From contig JASHPG010000100.1 in assembly GCA_030038275.1 (NCBI GenBank), forward strand, positions 1-64,000: 64,000 bases of DNA. Reading direction: 5' to 3'. Each line of letters begins with the position of its first letter. Within the stretch, counting starts at the first letter, position 1. The notes beneath the pieces are model-generated. The model did not search any database. It was given only the letters and a program-made list of their open reading frames with translations, and was not told the origin of the DNA. A program made the translations under genes and the position numbers. This document shows, piece after piece, positions 1-9,135 of the stretch. The DNA comes from Candidatus Acidiferrales bacterium. GTDB lineage: Bacteria > Acidobacteriota > Terriglobia > Acidiferrales > UBA7541.

Positions 1-324
1 CAGCAGGTTGTACAACGCGTAGAATCTCCACAGCTTCCCCTGGTTGTTGCCGTGACCCATGTATCCCCCGGCGTAAATGGCCGCGAGCGCGCAAACGAAA
101 GTCACAATTATCAGTATGAGCGCTCCGAGCCCGTCAGCCTCAAGCCAACCACCTGCGCCAGTGAATCGCCCCTCGGCAATCACCTTCGCGGCTATGAACG
201 TCGCGAGCCCAAATTCAACGCACTGACATGCAACTGTTATGTGCCAACCAGCTTTCCGAAGCGGACTGAGGAAACACAGGAGTGCTGCGAACACCGGAAG
301 AGCAAGGATTACAATCAGCGCCAT
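1..324 (-). CDS. Hydrogenase-4 component F / NADH dehydrogenase subunit 5-like membrane protein, N-terminal part (runs off the window edge)
   Basis: Minus-strand translation from ATG at 324 gives MALIVILALPVFAALLCFLSPLRKA..., a hydrophobic N-terminus, directly downstream of HyfE- and HyfC-like genes. Confidence 0.65.
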   Translation of the reverse strand, partial: MALIVILALPVFAALLCFLSPLRKAGWHITVACQCVEFGLATFIAAKVIAEGRFTGAGGWLEADGLGALILIIVTFVCALAAIYAGGYMGHGNNQGKLWRFYALYNLL

Positions 325-998
325 TCGATGGTTTCCTCCCTCAGTTCGCTGAGCGCTGCCGTCTCGGTCGTTCCCATAGTTTGTTTAATGGTCTTCGTCA
401 GCAGACCCACGATGACCGCAATCAGCACCACATCAATTGCGATTGCGAACTCGGCAATCAACGGAAAGGTGGGAGCGATCGCGATGCCCGCAAGAAACGC
501 GCCGTTTTCCATCGCCAGAATTCCGAGTAATTGTGGAATGGCCTCCCGGCGGGCTACGAGCGAATATGCGCCAATGAGCAAGCATGCAAGCCCAATAGGC
601 AAATTCGTTTCTATGACGGGATTGCCGCTCGCCGAAGCAACTGGTCCGACCAGCAGTTCGGAGCCAATGGCAAGCAACAGCGCGAGCAAAAGAGACGAAG
701 GGATGTTGATGGTCTGCGAGAGCTCCCTACGTATGTAGAGTTCAGGAGCCAGAGTCCGGCTCAATATCCACGGAATCAGGATCACCTTTGCACCAACGGT
801 GATCCCACCGAGCCACCAGAGATCGGGCACATGCTCATCCCAAGCGAGCAAAAAACAAGCGGCAGTCAGGAGAATCGATTGGAGTATGAAGAAACGTCGT
901 ACTCCTTGAACCTGGCGCGTGCCAACGATTGCGAAAGCACAAATCAGAATCAATCCAGCGCACAGCGCGTTCAGCGATTCGCCAACTGGCAAGTGCAT
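315..998 (-). CDS. hyfE: Hydrogenase-4 component E-like (HyfE) membrane protein
   Basis: 227 aa multi-TM ORF located between HyfC-like and HyfF-like genes; NuoK-like/HyfE-like sequence character. Confidence 0.7.
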   Translation of the reverse strand: MHLPVGESLNALCAGLILICAFAIVGTRQVQGVRRFFILQSILLTAACFLLAWDEHVPDLWWLGGITVGAKVILIPWILSRTLAPELYIRRELSQTINIPSSLLLALLLAIGSELLVGPVASASGNPVIETNLPIGLACLLIGAYSLVARREAIPQLLGILAMENGAFLAGIAIAPTFPLIAEFAIAIDVVLIAVIVGLLTKTIKQTMGTTETAALSELREETIEWR

Positions 999-1015
999 GG
1001 GTTAACAACCCTCCC

Positions 1016-1966
1016 TCAAATCACGCCGCCCACGAAGATGCTGACAATCATGGCCGCCACTGAAACGATGAATGCAGCCCCAAGAAACTCACTAATTCGG
1101 AACAGCCGCAATTTCGAAAGTGAAGTCTCGATCATCACCAAAACGCCGGCAAAAATCAGGATCTTCACCAAGATCAAAGGAATTGCGATCAGCACCTGTA
1201 CGATACTTTGGCCACTCGCAAGCCCCCATGGAGCCAGCAGAACATTGAGAAAAACACACGCCAGCACGAGAAACTTCATCTGCCCGCCCCACTTCGTCAG
1301 CGCCGCACCCCGGCCCGAATATTCCAATCCCTTCGATTCGTCGATCATCGCGAGTTCGAAGTGACCGGTTGGGTTATCCACGGGTATCCGGCCCCCTTCC
1401 GCCAAGATCAGCATGAAAAAGGCAACGAGAAGCAGAACGTGCGCAGGAGAAAAAAATATAGCTACGCTCGCGATCCAGCTTTGTTGCACAACGTACGGGA
1501 TCGTTGATTGAGCGACGAATGAAACGGTGAAAAACACAATCATGAAAACCGGCTCGGCAAGAAAGCCCACCATGCGCGTCCGGCTCGCTCCCATGGGACC
1601 GAACGGATTGCCTGTGTCCACTGCGGCGAGTGCAGCGAAGAATCCTCCCAGCGCGAGGAAAAATCCAGCGGCTAGCATGTCGCCCATGAAAGCAAAAGCG
1701 AGCGGGTAATCAGTCAGCACAGGGATTAGTGTCACCACAAAAATCGGTGCGACGAAGACTAAGTACGGCGTAATTCGGAAAATCCAGGTCGTTTCAAAGG
1801 AGACTACTTCGTCTTTGTGGAACAGTTTCCATAAGTCGCGGTACGGTTGAAAAATGCTCGGGCCACGTTTGCTCTGGACAATCTCCTTGAGTCGTGAAAT
1901 CACACCCGAGTAAAGCGGAGCAAATACCAACACAAACAAAACCTGAAGGGCATTGTAGGCAACCAT
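1016..1966 (-). CDS. hyfC: Formate hydrogenlyase subunit 4 / hydrogenase-4 component C (NuoH family)
   Basis: ORF 1016-2044; likely start MVAYNALQV at 1966. Contains GVISRLKEIVQSKRGPSIFQPYRDLWKLFHK and EGGRIPVDNPTGHFELAMIDESKGLEYSG, typical of HycD/HyfC. Confidence 0.85.
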   Translation of the reverse strand: MVAYNALQVLFVLVFAPLYSGVISRLKEIVQSKRGPSIFQPYRDLWKLFHKDEVVSFETTWIFRITPYLVFVAPIFVVTLIPVLTDYPLAFAFMGDMLAAGFFLALGGFFAALAAVDTGNPFGPMGASRTRMVGFLAEPVFMIVFFTVSFVAQSTIPYVVQQSWIASVAIFFSPAHVLLLVAFFMLILAEGGRIPVDNPTGHFELAMIDESKGLEYSGRGAALTKWGGQMKFLVLACVFLNVLLAPWGLASGQSIVQVLIAIPLILVKILIFAGVLVMIETSLSKLRLFRISEFLGAAFIVSVAAMIVSIFVGGVI

Positions 1967-2185
1967 TTGTCTCACTGTGTGTCTCCATCCAAAACAGCGT
2001 CCGATGACGCTATCAGTGTGCGGACGGAAACACAGGGCGGACACGACGGGAACCGCCTTGTCGATTCATTTGTGAGGATAGTCGCTACGCAGACAGACCG
2101 GAGTGAACTTACACCGCACCGCCGTCGGAGCTTGCCTATAACTCCTCTCATTCCTACCCTCGTGCAGGACTACCCTGCCCAGAAT

Positions 2186-2260
2186 TGAGAGGAGTTATCA
2201 GCCCAAGTTAGCGGGCACTTTATCCCGACGATGATCGGGAGGGCAAACTCCTTTGCCACC
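2186..2260 (-). promoter_or_regulatory. Fluoride (crcB-type) riboswitch upstream of the hyf-like operon, with an inserted hairpin
   Basis: Reverse complement: GGCAAAGGAGTTTGCCC-TCCCGATCATCGTCGGGA-TAAAGTGCCCGCTAACTTGGGCTGATAACTCCTCTC. P2 GGCAAA/TTTGCC, loop GGAGTT with pseudoknot partner AACTCC, P3 GCCC/GGGC, conserved TGATAACTCC tail. Confidence 0.8.
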
Positions 2261-2334
2261 CGTATTACAGCACAGGGCATTGGATTGGGCAAGGTCCGGC
2301 TTTCGCCGATACATACAGGATTTGATAGTTCAGG

Positions 2335-3177
2335 TCAGCCAAATTTTTCGGGGCAGGAACGAACGGCTCGATCCATCTTCTTTAGAGCGTCTGCTAGAGC
2401 CTGGCGCGCAGATTCGTCTCCATTTTCGGCTGCCCTGTGATACCAGAAAACCGCACAGGAAATATCCTCGCTCACACCTTCGCCTCGTTCATACATCACG
2501 CCGAGGTTGAACTGAGCCGTAGGATGACCCTGCTGCGCAGCTTGCTGGTACCACCACGCGGCCTTCGCGAGATCTTGCGTCACGCCTAGTCCCGACCGGA
2601 TCATCCCCCCCAAATTGAACTGTGCCGGAGCATATCCCTGTTGGGCTGAGCGCTCGTACCAACGGAAAGCTTCAGCCAAGTCTTGCGCGACACCACGTCC
2701 TAACTCGTACATCACTCCGAGATTGTATTGAGCGGTTGGATGATTCTGGCTCGCAGCCCTGCGGTACCAGAATACGGCGTCAGCATAGTTGGGTTTGACC
2801 GCGCCGCCCGATTCACAACAATGTCCGAGATTATTTTGCGCGTGGACATTACCTTGATCAGCTGCCCGCCGCCACCAAGCCAGGGCGCGGCGATAGTTTT
2901 GGCGTAAACCGTTGCCCTGGTAGTAGGCGAGACCGAGATAGAACTGCAACCCCGCATCGCCCGGATTGGCCTGAAGGCCGCGCGCAAAGCACTCGACAGC
3001 CTGTGGGTATCGCTCTTGCTCCCAGAACAACACTCCCCTTCGATACCATTTCTTCGCCTGGGTTACAACGACGAGATCGTGCACTCCTCGGCTTGCTAGT
3101 GACTTGGCGGAAGTTCGCGGCAGTAGCGATAAATCCGACGCGGTTGCCGATGTTTCGCGTTCTAAATCATGGCTCAT
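2335..3177 (-). CDS. Sel1-like repeat (TPR-family) protein
   Basis: Repeats such as AQFNLGVMYERGEGVSEDISCAVFWYHRAAENG and AQYNLGVMYELGRGVAQDLAEAFRWYERSAQQG. Confidence 0.9.
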   Translation of the reverse strand: MSHDLERETSATASDLSLLPRTSAKSLASRGVHDLVVVTQAKKWYRRGVLFWEQERYPQAVECFARGLQANPGDAGLQFYLGLAYYQGNGLRQNYRRALAWWRRAADQGNVHAQNNLGHCCESGGAVKPNYADAVFWYRRAASQNHPTAQYNLGVMYELGRGVAQDLAEAFRWYERSAQQGYAPAQFNLGGMIRSGLGVTQDLAKAAWWYQQAAQQGHPTAQFNLGVMYERGEGVSEDISCAVFWYHRAAENGDESARQALADALKKMDRAVRSCPEKFG

Positions 3178-3209
3178 GGCTGCTCCTGCAACCCACTGTA
3201 AAACCGCTC

Positions 3210-4010
3210 TCAAGCTGCATCGATGCGCTTTCTCACCTCATCCGCCATCTCTGTCAGTAAATCTTTCCCTCGGGCCGATGCAGCATCTGTCTGGAGTTTG
3301 AGGTTCCCAATATCGGAGGCAAACAGAGTGGTGATTTCTTGCTCGATCTGCTTAAGCCTGTCTCGAACTCGCGTAATTTGCCGCACGACAGTTTCCAAAT
3401 TCCAGGCGCCGCCGGCTCCGGAAATCAATTCCGGGCTGGTCTCGTATTCTTCGAGGATTCTCCTCAACGTCTCTAAATCGCCGCGCTGATAGGCGCCGTT
3501 CGCTTCCTTCATTAGAGACTCGCGCTTCTTCCGGTCATGTTCGTCGATGGCGAAGTCTGGGTGGACGCGTTTGGCCACTTCGCGGTAGGCAGTTTTCAGA
3601 TCTTTGGAAGCTTGGAAGACAGGCGGCTCGCGGACATCGTCTTCGATCCGAAAAGTTCCATCACTTTGCTGCGATCGAAAACGTCCCCGCCACGACGAGA
3701 CGCCGTCGGAAACGGGACTTGCTCTCATGCCCCCCAGCAATTCAGAGAGTTCTTGCTGGATTTTCGCGCCGTCGATGTACAGATCTTCTGCGTGGGCTTT
3801 AGCGATTTTCGCATTCCATTCATCCAACTTGAGATACAGAATTCCAACCTCCCGCATGTAACGGATTTCAAAGGCATGAATTTCAGAGCGGAGATTCGTG
3901 AGAAATAATTCCCGATCAACCAACCGTGCACGAAGCTGCACCAGTTCTTGCAACTCGGCTGATGGCTTTCCCCGGTCCAGTGGCGCTCGCCGAACTATTT
4001 GGCTGTTCAT
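3210..4010 (-). CDS. J-domain-like protein (DnaJ-type motif) with coiled-coil segments
   Basis: Likely start MNSQIVRRAPLDRG at 4010; contains DLKTAYREVAKRVHPDFAIDEHDRKKRESLMKEANGAYQRGDLETLRRIL, a J-domain-like YREVAKRVHPD motif. Confidence 0.7.
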   Translation of the reverse strand: MNSQIVRRAPLDRGKPSAELQELVQLRARLVDRELFLTNLRSEIHAFEIRYMREVGILYLKLDEWNAKIAKAHAEDLYIDGAKIQQELSELLGGMRASPVSDGVSSWRGRFRSQQSDGTFRIEDDVREPPVFQASKDLKTAYREVAKRVHPDFAIDEHDRKKRESLMKEANGAYQRGDLETLRRILEEYETSPELISGAGGAWNLETVVRQITRVRDRLKQIEQEITTLFASDIGNLKLQTDAASARGKDLLTEMADEVRKRIDAA

Positions 4011-4135
4011 GGCCGCGAAATAGGCTATCAACCTATGGCAGTTCGAATGGCAATTTCTCGCAGACGCAAAACAAACTCGCAGCGCAGACTTGAGGATCGC
4101 CGCCAAACATCAAATGCCGCTTGGCAAGAATCGTA

Positions 4136-4199
4136 CAGGAGTCGTCATCTGTCTCGACCGGAGGCGGGGACAGCGGTTTGGGCGGAACTCCTTCGCCAC
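4136..4199 (-). promoter_or_regulatory. Fluoride (crcB-type) riboswitch upstream of the J-domain/Sel1 operon
   Basis: Reverse complement: GTGGCGAAGGAGTTCCGCCCAAACCGCTGTCCCCGCCTCCGGTCGAGACAGATGACGACTCCTG. P2 GGCG/CGCC, pseudoknot GGAGT/ACTCC, P3 CTGTC/GACAG, GATGA..ACTCCT tail. Confidence 0.85.
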
Positions 4200-4316
4200 T
4201 TGCGCTAGAATAGCAAGCGCACCTCGAAATGCAAGCCATCGATTTCAAGACATCCACTTTGCGGATCTCGCGCACGGAGCTGCGACAAGGAAACACCGCA
4301 CCCACGGAGTAGCCCC

Positions 4317-5525
4317 GTGAACGAGTTAGTCAGTCGGAAGAAGTCGCACAAAGCAGCTCTTCAATTTGTCCTGATGATTGGGGTCGTCAGTTTCTTCGCC
4401 GATTTTACATACGAAGGATCTCGCAGCGTTACGGGGCCTCTACTGGCAGTCCTGGGGGCCAGCGCCACGGTTGTGGGAATAGTTGCAGGCCTCGGCGAAC
4501 TATTGGGTTACGGGTTGCGTCTTGTCTCCGGTCCCTTGAGCCAACGGACGGCGAAGTTCTGGCCGATCACCCTCTTTGGATACTTCGTCCAGATGCTCTC
4601 CGTCCCTGCACTCGCGCTCGTGAGCACATGGCCGCAAGCTGCGGTTCTAATCCTGTTAGAAAGAATCGGCAAGGCGATTCGGAACCCTCCACGCGACGTG
4701 ATGCTCTCCCACGCAGCAAAAGAAATCGGATACGGATGGGGCTTTGGCCTTCACGAAGCGCTCGATCAAACGGGTGCGCTCGTCGGCCCATTGCTGGTCG
4801 CATTGGTGCTCTCGTTCCATCATCAGTATCGGCAGGCGTATGCCGCGCTCTTAGTTCCCGCATTGTTGACTCTGTCGCTTTTGCTGGTTGCACGCTGGCG
4901 CTATCCGCGGCCGGAAGAACTCGGCCCTAAGTCGCCTCCCCGCATAGAGGCCAAAGGATTTCGTCGACCGTTTTGGTTCTATCTCGGTGGCGCGGCGCTC
5001 GTGGCTACCGGATTCGCGGATTTCTCTCTGATTGCTTATCATTTTGAAAAAGCAAACACTATTTCGCACGGTTGGATTCCGGTCTTTTATTCCACCGCGA
5101 TGGCAGCAAGTGGACTTGGCTCTTTGATTTTCGGGCGGCTATTTGACCGGGCAGGAATACGCATTTTAATCCCGTTAACGTTGGGTACCGCGCTCTTTGC
5201 GCCCCTAGTTTTTCTCGGCGGCTTCGGATTATCCTTCGCAGGCGTCGCTCTGTGGGGCGTTGGAACGGGCGTACACGAATCACTCATTCCAGCTGCCGTA
5301 GCGACGATGGTACCAGCGGAAAAGCGCCCTAGCGCTTATGGAATTTTCACGGGCTCGTACGGCTTGTTCTGGTTTCTCGGCAGCGCGGTGATAGGATTCC
5401 TCTATACCGTCTCGTTGAATGGACTAATTGCATTCTGCACGGCTGCGGAAATCTGCGCGATTCCCTTTTTCGTTATTGTCGATCGGCTCGAACGTCAAAC
5501 ACGCAGGGAAGTTCAGAGTCTCTAG
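4317..5525 (+). CDS. Major facilitator superfamily (MFS) transporter
   Basis: 402 aa multi-TM ORF with LLERIGKAIRNPPRDVMLSHAAKEIGYGWGFGLHEALDQTGALVGP. Confidence 0.85.
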   Translation: MNELVSRKKSHKAALQFVLMIGVVSFFADFTYEGSRSVTGPLLAVLGASATVVGIVAGLGELLGYGLRLVSGPLSQRTAKFWPITLFGYFVQMLSVPALALVSTWPQAAVLILLERIGKAIRNPPRDVMLSHAAKEIGYGWGFGLHEALDQTGALVGPLLVALVLSFHHQYRQAYAALLVPALLTLSLLLVARWRYPRPEELGPKSPPRIEAKGFRRPFWFYLGGAALVATGFADFSLIAYHFEKANTISHGWIPVFYSTAMAASGLGSLIFGRLFDRAGIRILIPLTLGTALFAPLVFLGGFGLSFAGVALWGVGTGVHESLIPAAVATMVPAEKRPSAYGIFTGSYGLFWFLGSAVIGFLYTVSLNGLIAFCTAAEICAIPFFVIVDRLERQTRREVQSL

Positions 5526-5526
5526 C

Positions 5527-6348
5527 TCACTTCGGGCGAAGCCGGTTCATCTTCGCCGGCTGTATCCCGTGTTGCGCTCGACTTGCGAGCTCCCTTCGAA
5601 TGTGCGGACGCACATTCGAGGGGATTGACGAGGATTCCGCCAGAATGCGTAGGTCGACCGTCGAGATGCTCGGTAGAAAAGAAAGTACCGTGGCGAGAGG
5701 CGTCTGCGAATTACGCACAAGGGCCAAACGCACGCTGTAATGCTGCGTCCATCGCCCACTCGCCGCGATTGCGGCAACAACCCTCACGGGAGCATTGATA
5801 CGAGAAAGTACTCTGAGAACCTGGCCCTCGTTGAGGAAGGGACTTTCGAGCACGATCGGGATCGCCTCAGGTTGGCCGTCAGCAAGAAGTGCTCCCGCAA
5901 GGCGTGCCGATCCGCGCCGTGCCAGAATCATCTTCTGTGCCGGCGGCAATTGGGGCAGACGCGCGAGCACCAGTTCCTCTGCGAGTTGTTTCAGCGCTGG
6001 CGCTGCCGATGCCGCCATCGTAAGTTGGACTAAATCTGTAACGAAGAGTTCACGGACCAAACGGAGCCCCAATGCATGTGGCAGGCGCGGATGAAACGCG
6101 AGGCCGCGCCGCACGGCGTAATTGCGAAGCCACGACTCCCGGCTAGCTACCTGCTCGATGAATGAGGCTGAAAGTTCTTTGCGCAGCAGCAAGAGGCACA
6201 GACTCTTCTCATCGAAACGAGGGTTGTCGAGGAGGCCGAGCAGGATATCCTCGCGGGGATCGTGGAGCAGTAAAGGTATATCTTCCTTTGCGGCAGAACG
6301 AGCTCCCTCCCTCGTGACGCTTCTTGTATCCTGCATGTGTGCCTTCAA
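5527..6348 (-). CDS. HEAT-like/DUF2336-like repeat protein
   Basis: Helical-repeat-like ORF of 273 aa, same strand and directly downstream of the dynamin-like gene. Confidence 0.5.
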   Translation of the reverse strand: MKAHMQDTRSVTREGARSAAKEDIPLLLHDPREDILLGLLDNPRFDEKSLCLLLLRKELSASFIEQVASRESWLRNYAVRRGLAFHPRLPHALGLRLVRELFVTDLVQLTMAASAAPALKQLAEELVLARLPQLPPAQKMILARRGSARLAGALLADGQPEAIPIVLESPFLNEGQVLRVLSRINAPVRVVAAIAASGRWTQHYSVRLALVRNSQTPLATVLSFLPSISTVDLRILAESSSIPSNVRPHIRRELASRAQHGIQPAKMNRLRPK

Positions 6349-6528
6349 TCGGTAGTTCGACGGAAGTTTCGCCGTCTTAGGTTTCCGATAGCAGCCTCAT
6401 CGTTCCCATGGCAGCTCTGGTTTTCCAAAATGGGCCGTAGTTGGTCGTTAGTCGATGGATCGGCCTCAAGAGATTCAACCGCTCTATGATCGCGGCCAGC
6501 CGAAAGTCGAACTGCCGCACGAATTCAG

Positions 6529-8292
6529 CTATAGCGGCTGGGGCGCCAGTTCCGAAGGCCCTGACTCACACAGACTTCGAAGAACACGTTCAACGCGATC
6601 CAAGCGAGCTAATGCCGCTTCTACTGCGGAAGTACCTTCGGCCTTCGCAGCACGCGCCCGATTCAGCGCGTTTTCGGCGATTCGTGTCACCTCGTGGAGA
6701 AGTTTTCGGATCTCGACTTGCAGCAGTCCTCTGCTTTCCTCGACGCGATTGATAACGTCCGATTGGACGCGCGTGCTGTTCATCTCCATCAAGTGAGCTA
6801 GGAAACCGCGAGCTTCTCTCTCAATCACGCCGTAGGCGCGAACCATGCCGAGGAGAACGTCGGCGATATATCGCAAGGGCGAGGCCGGCAGCGAGACGTG
6901 AAGCGACCGCTCAAATGTAAAGCGCGAGGGAACTCGAAAGCCGCGGTCCGAATCAAGCGAATTGGGCATTCGGATGAATTCGGGAACTCCAGATTCGGCG
7001 AGCTTTTTGAGAAAATCGTTTCCGATTTCCACGAACCGTGCCGCTACCTTCCGGTATTCCTGCTCCGCGGCGGTTTGCTCGGCATCGAGCCACGGCCGGA
7101 GATTGCTCTCAGAAACAATCTGAGCCGCGCGAAACGCGCTTCTGTGGAATGTCGGCCCATAACGCCGTGGAAGCGTTCTCAACTCATTTTCAAATTCCTC
7201 ATTTACCCGTGGCATTGCTGCGCTGAGAAAAGCTTTCCGCTGTGAGAGAAATATATCCGAAAGATGATGCTCTTCTGCCATGAAGAGATAATTTACGTCC
7301 CGGAGCGAGCGCTCGGCCTCGGAAATGGTCTGGCGCAGGCTGCGAATCCTCCGCTCCGATTCTTCAATCGGACGCACCAGGGCATCTCGTTCTTCGTCAA
7401 GGACCGTGAAAAGCTCGCCGCTCAGCCGCCTGAAGCCACGCTCGGCGGCGGCTTGAACCAGGTCACGTCCCGACTCACTTACTAGTTTTTCCAGCGCTGC
7501 TATCAGCTGCATCCAATCTCGAGCTGATTCGCGGCCGCTGAGCTGCTCTTCCGCACTCACTTCATAGACCGGGTCCACCGTCCGGCCGATCTGCTTTTCC
7601 AACGTTTTGCTGGTAAACGCCTTTGCGACGCGACGCTCGTCATCTGATGTGCGGTCCGCCTTGTTCAAGACAACGATAATATTCGCGACTTGTTTTCCGA
7701 TCTCGCGCACTAGAGCGAGTTCCTCGCCAGCGATCGGGGGATCTGCTCCGACGACAATGAGGGCGGCGTCAATATGGGGAACGAACGCTCGGGTCGCGGT
7801 CGTATTTCCGGAAAACACTGATCCGAGCCCAGGCGTATCTACCAAGCACATTCCGCGCGAAAGCAAAGTACTCGGAGAAAACACCTCGACGGCTACCACT
7901 CCCTTGTTGTTCTCTGGGTTTAATTCTTCGGTTACGTATTCCGGCAGATTTTCTGGAGGGATGTCCGTCCAAGTTCCTCCTTGAAAGCGAACCCTGGCTC
8001 GCCTCGTGCTGCCGTGGCGAACAATAGTTGGAACCGTGGTAAGCGGCAAAACTCCGGTGGGCAGAATCCGGTCGCCCACTAGAGCGTTTAGCAGCGTCGA
8101 TTTGCCGCGCTTAAACTGGCCGACGCACGCCAAATAAAATCGCCCTTCCGTCACTCGCTGCGAGAGGCCAGTAGCCTCGTCTTTCACTCGTTCCGAGCCG
8201 AGTTCTTCGGCCAAGCCCGCCAAGCGGCGGAGGCGATTTTCAGCAGCGTAATCCTGCGGCATGTTTTCTCCGCCACCATCGCGAATGCTCAT
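6529..8292 (-). CDS. Dynamin-like GTPase (bacterial dynamin family)
   Basis: G1 GQFKRGKST, switch PLTTVPT, G3 DTPGLGS, G4 NKAD, C-terminal helical region; start MSIRDGG at 8292 overlaps the upstream stop (ATGA). Confidence 0.9.
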   Translation of the reverse strand: MSIRDGGGENMPQDYAAENRLRRLAGLAEELGSERVKDEATGLSQRVTEGRFYLACVGQFKRGKSTLLNALVGDRILPTGVLPLTTVPTIVRHGSTRRARVRFQGGTWTDIPPENLPEYVTEELNPENNKGVVAVEVFSPSTLLSRGMCLVDTPGLGSVFSGNTTATRAFVPHIDAALIVVGADPPIAGEELALVREIGKQVANIIVVLNKADRTSDDERRVAKAFTSKTLEKQIGRTVDPVYEVSAEEQLSGRESARDWMQLIAALEKLVSESGRDLVQAAAERGFRRLSGELFTVLDEERDALVRPIEESERRIRSLRQTISEAERSLRDVNYLFMAEEHHLSDIFLSQRKAFLSAAMPRVNEEFENELRTLPRRYGPTFHRSAFRAAQIVSESNLRPWLDAEQTAAEQEYRKVAARFVEIGNDFLKKLAESGVPEFIRMPNSLDSDRGFRVPSRFTFERSLHVSLPASPLRYIADVLLGMVRAYGVIEREARGFLAHLMEMNSTRVQSDVINRVEESRGLLQVEIRKLLHEVTRIAENALNRARAAKAEGTSAVEAALARLDRVERVLRSLCESGPSELAPQPL

Positions 8293-9131
8293 GACGAACC
8301 GCCAATTGGAGAATAGTGGCCGGCTCCCTGCATAAGATAGTCCACATGAAGAAGCTTCAGTTTCACTCGGTCGCCGTAGTGATATCGCGGGTTCGCGGCT
8401 AGTTTGCACATTTTTACGATCGCACCTGGCAAATGGCCGCTCAGCCCCAAGAGTTCTTCGCGAAAGGTGTCCACATTGAGCGCGCTCAAGGCATACCTGT
8501 CGATGCAGGTGTTCAACAATTCGCGGGCCGCACTTTCCGAAAGCGGTCGCACTGGAATGCGATATTCGTCAGTCCAATAGAGACTCCAGGCGTATCCAAT
8601 CTCAACCTGCGAATATCCCCTTCCCGCGAGGTAGACGGGTGTGTTCGTGCGATTCACAATTTCCTTGAGCAATTTGGCAAGTGTTTGTGAAATGGGAGAC
8701 AGGTGATCCACAAAGACGCGGTATTCGCCTCGCTCAGCCGCGGTGAAGAGAATTCCTCTCAGCCGAAGCGCTGACTGCTCAGCCATCCAGCGGCTCAGCG
8801 TCGCCTCTCTGCACCTGTCATTTTGAACTTTTTTCTGTACGAAAGGATCGCCAGCCAAGTAAAGTCCGCGAATTAGGTGTTCAACCAACTGCCGGCGAGT
8901 CGCCGGTCCAGTCCAGTAGATGCACTTTCGCTGTTCGTTTCTGGAAAGATCCGCAAGCACGTTCCCGACCAAGAACGTCTTTCCGGAATCGGCGGGCCCC
9001 CAAATGAGCTGACTTTGGCGATTTCGCAGAGCTTCGCGAAGTCGGTGCGTTTCATTTTCGCGCCCGATCAACCGCTCCGCCGCTGCGTTGAAGTGCATCA
9101 TCGTGAGGAAAGCCGCAAAATTCTCTAGCAC
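8289..9131 (-). CDS. AAA/P-loop ATPase
   Basis: Walker A WGPADSGKTFLV within RLIGRENETHRLREALRNRQSQLIWGPADSGKT. Confidence 0.8.
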   Translation of the reverse strand: MLENFAAFLTMMHFNAAAERLIGRENETHRLREALRNRQSQLIWGPADSGKTFLVGNVLADLSRNEQRKCIYWTGPATRRQLVEHLIRGLYLAGDPFVQKKVQNDRCREATLSRWMAEQSALRLRGILFTAAERGEYRVFVDHLSPISQTLAKLLKEIVNRTNTPVYLAGRGYSQVEIGYAWSLYWTDEYRIPVRPLSESAARELLNTCIDRYALSALNVDTFREELLGLSGHLPGAIVKMCKLAANPRYHYGDRVKLKLLHVDYLMQGAGHYSPIGGSS

Positions 9132-9135
9132 TCTT

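Noticed and set aside
6349-6450. Possible seventh fluoride riboswitch upstream of the 5527-6348 gene
   Set aside because: GATGAGGC is present on the minus strand but no P2/P3 or pseudoknot pairing could be built
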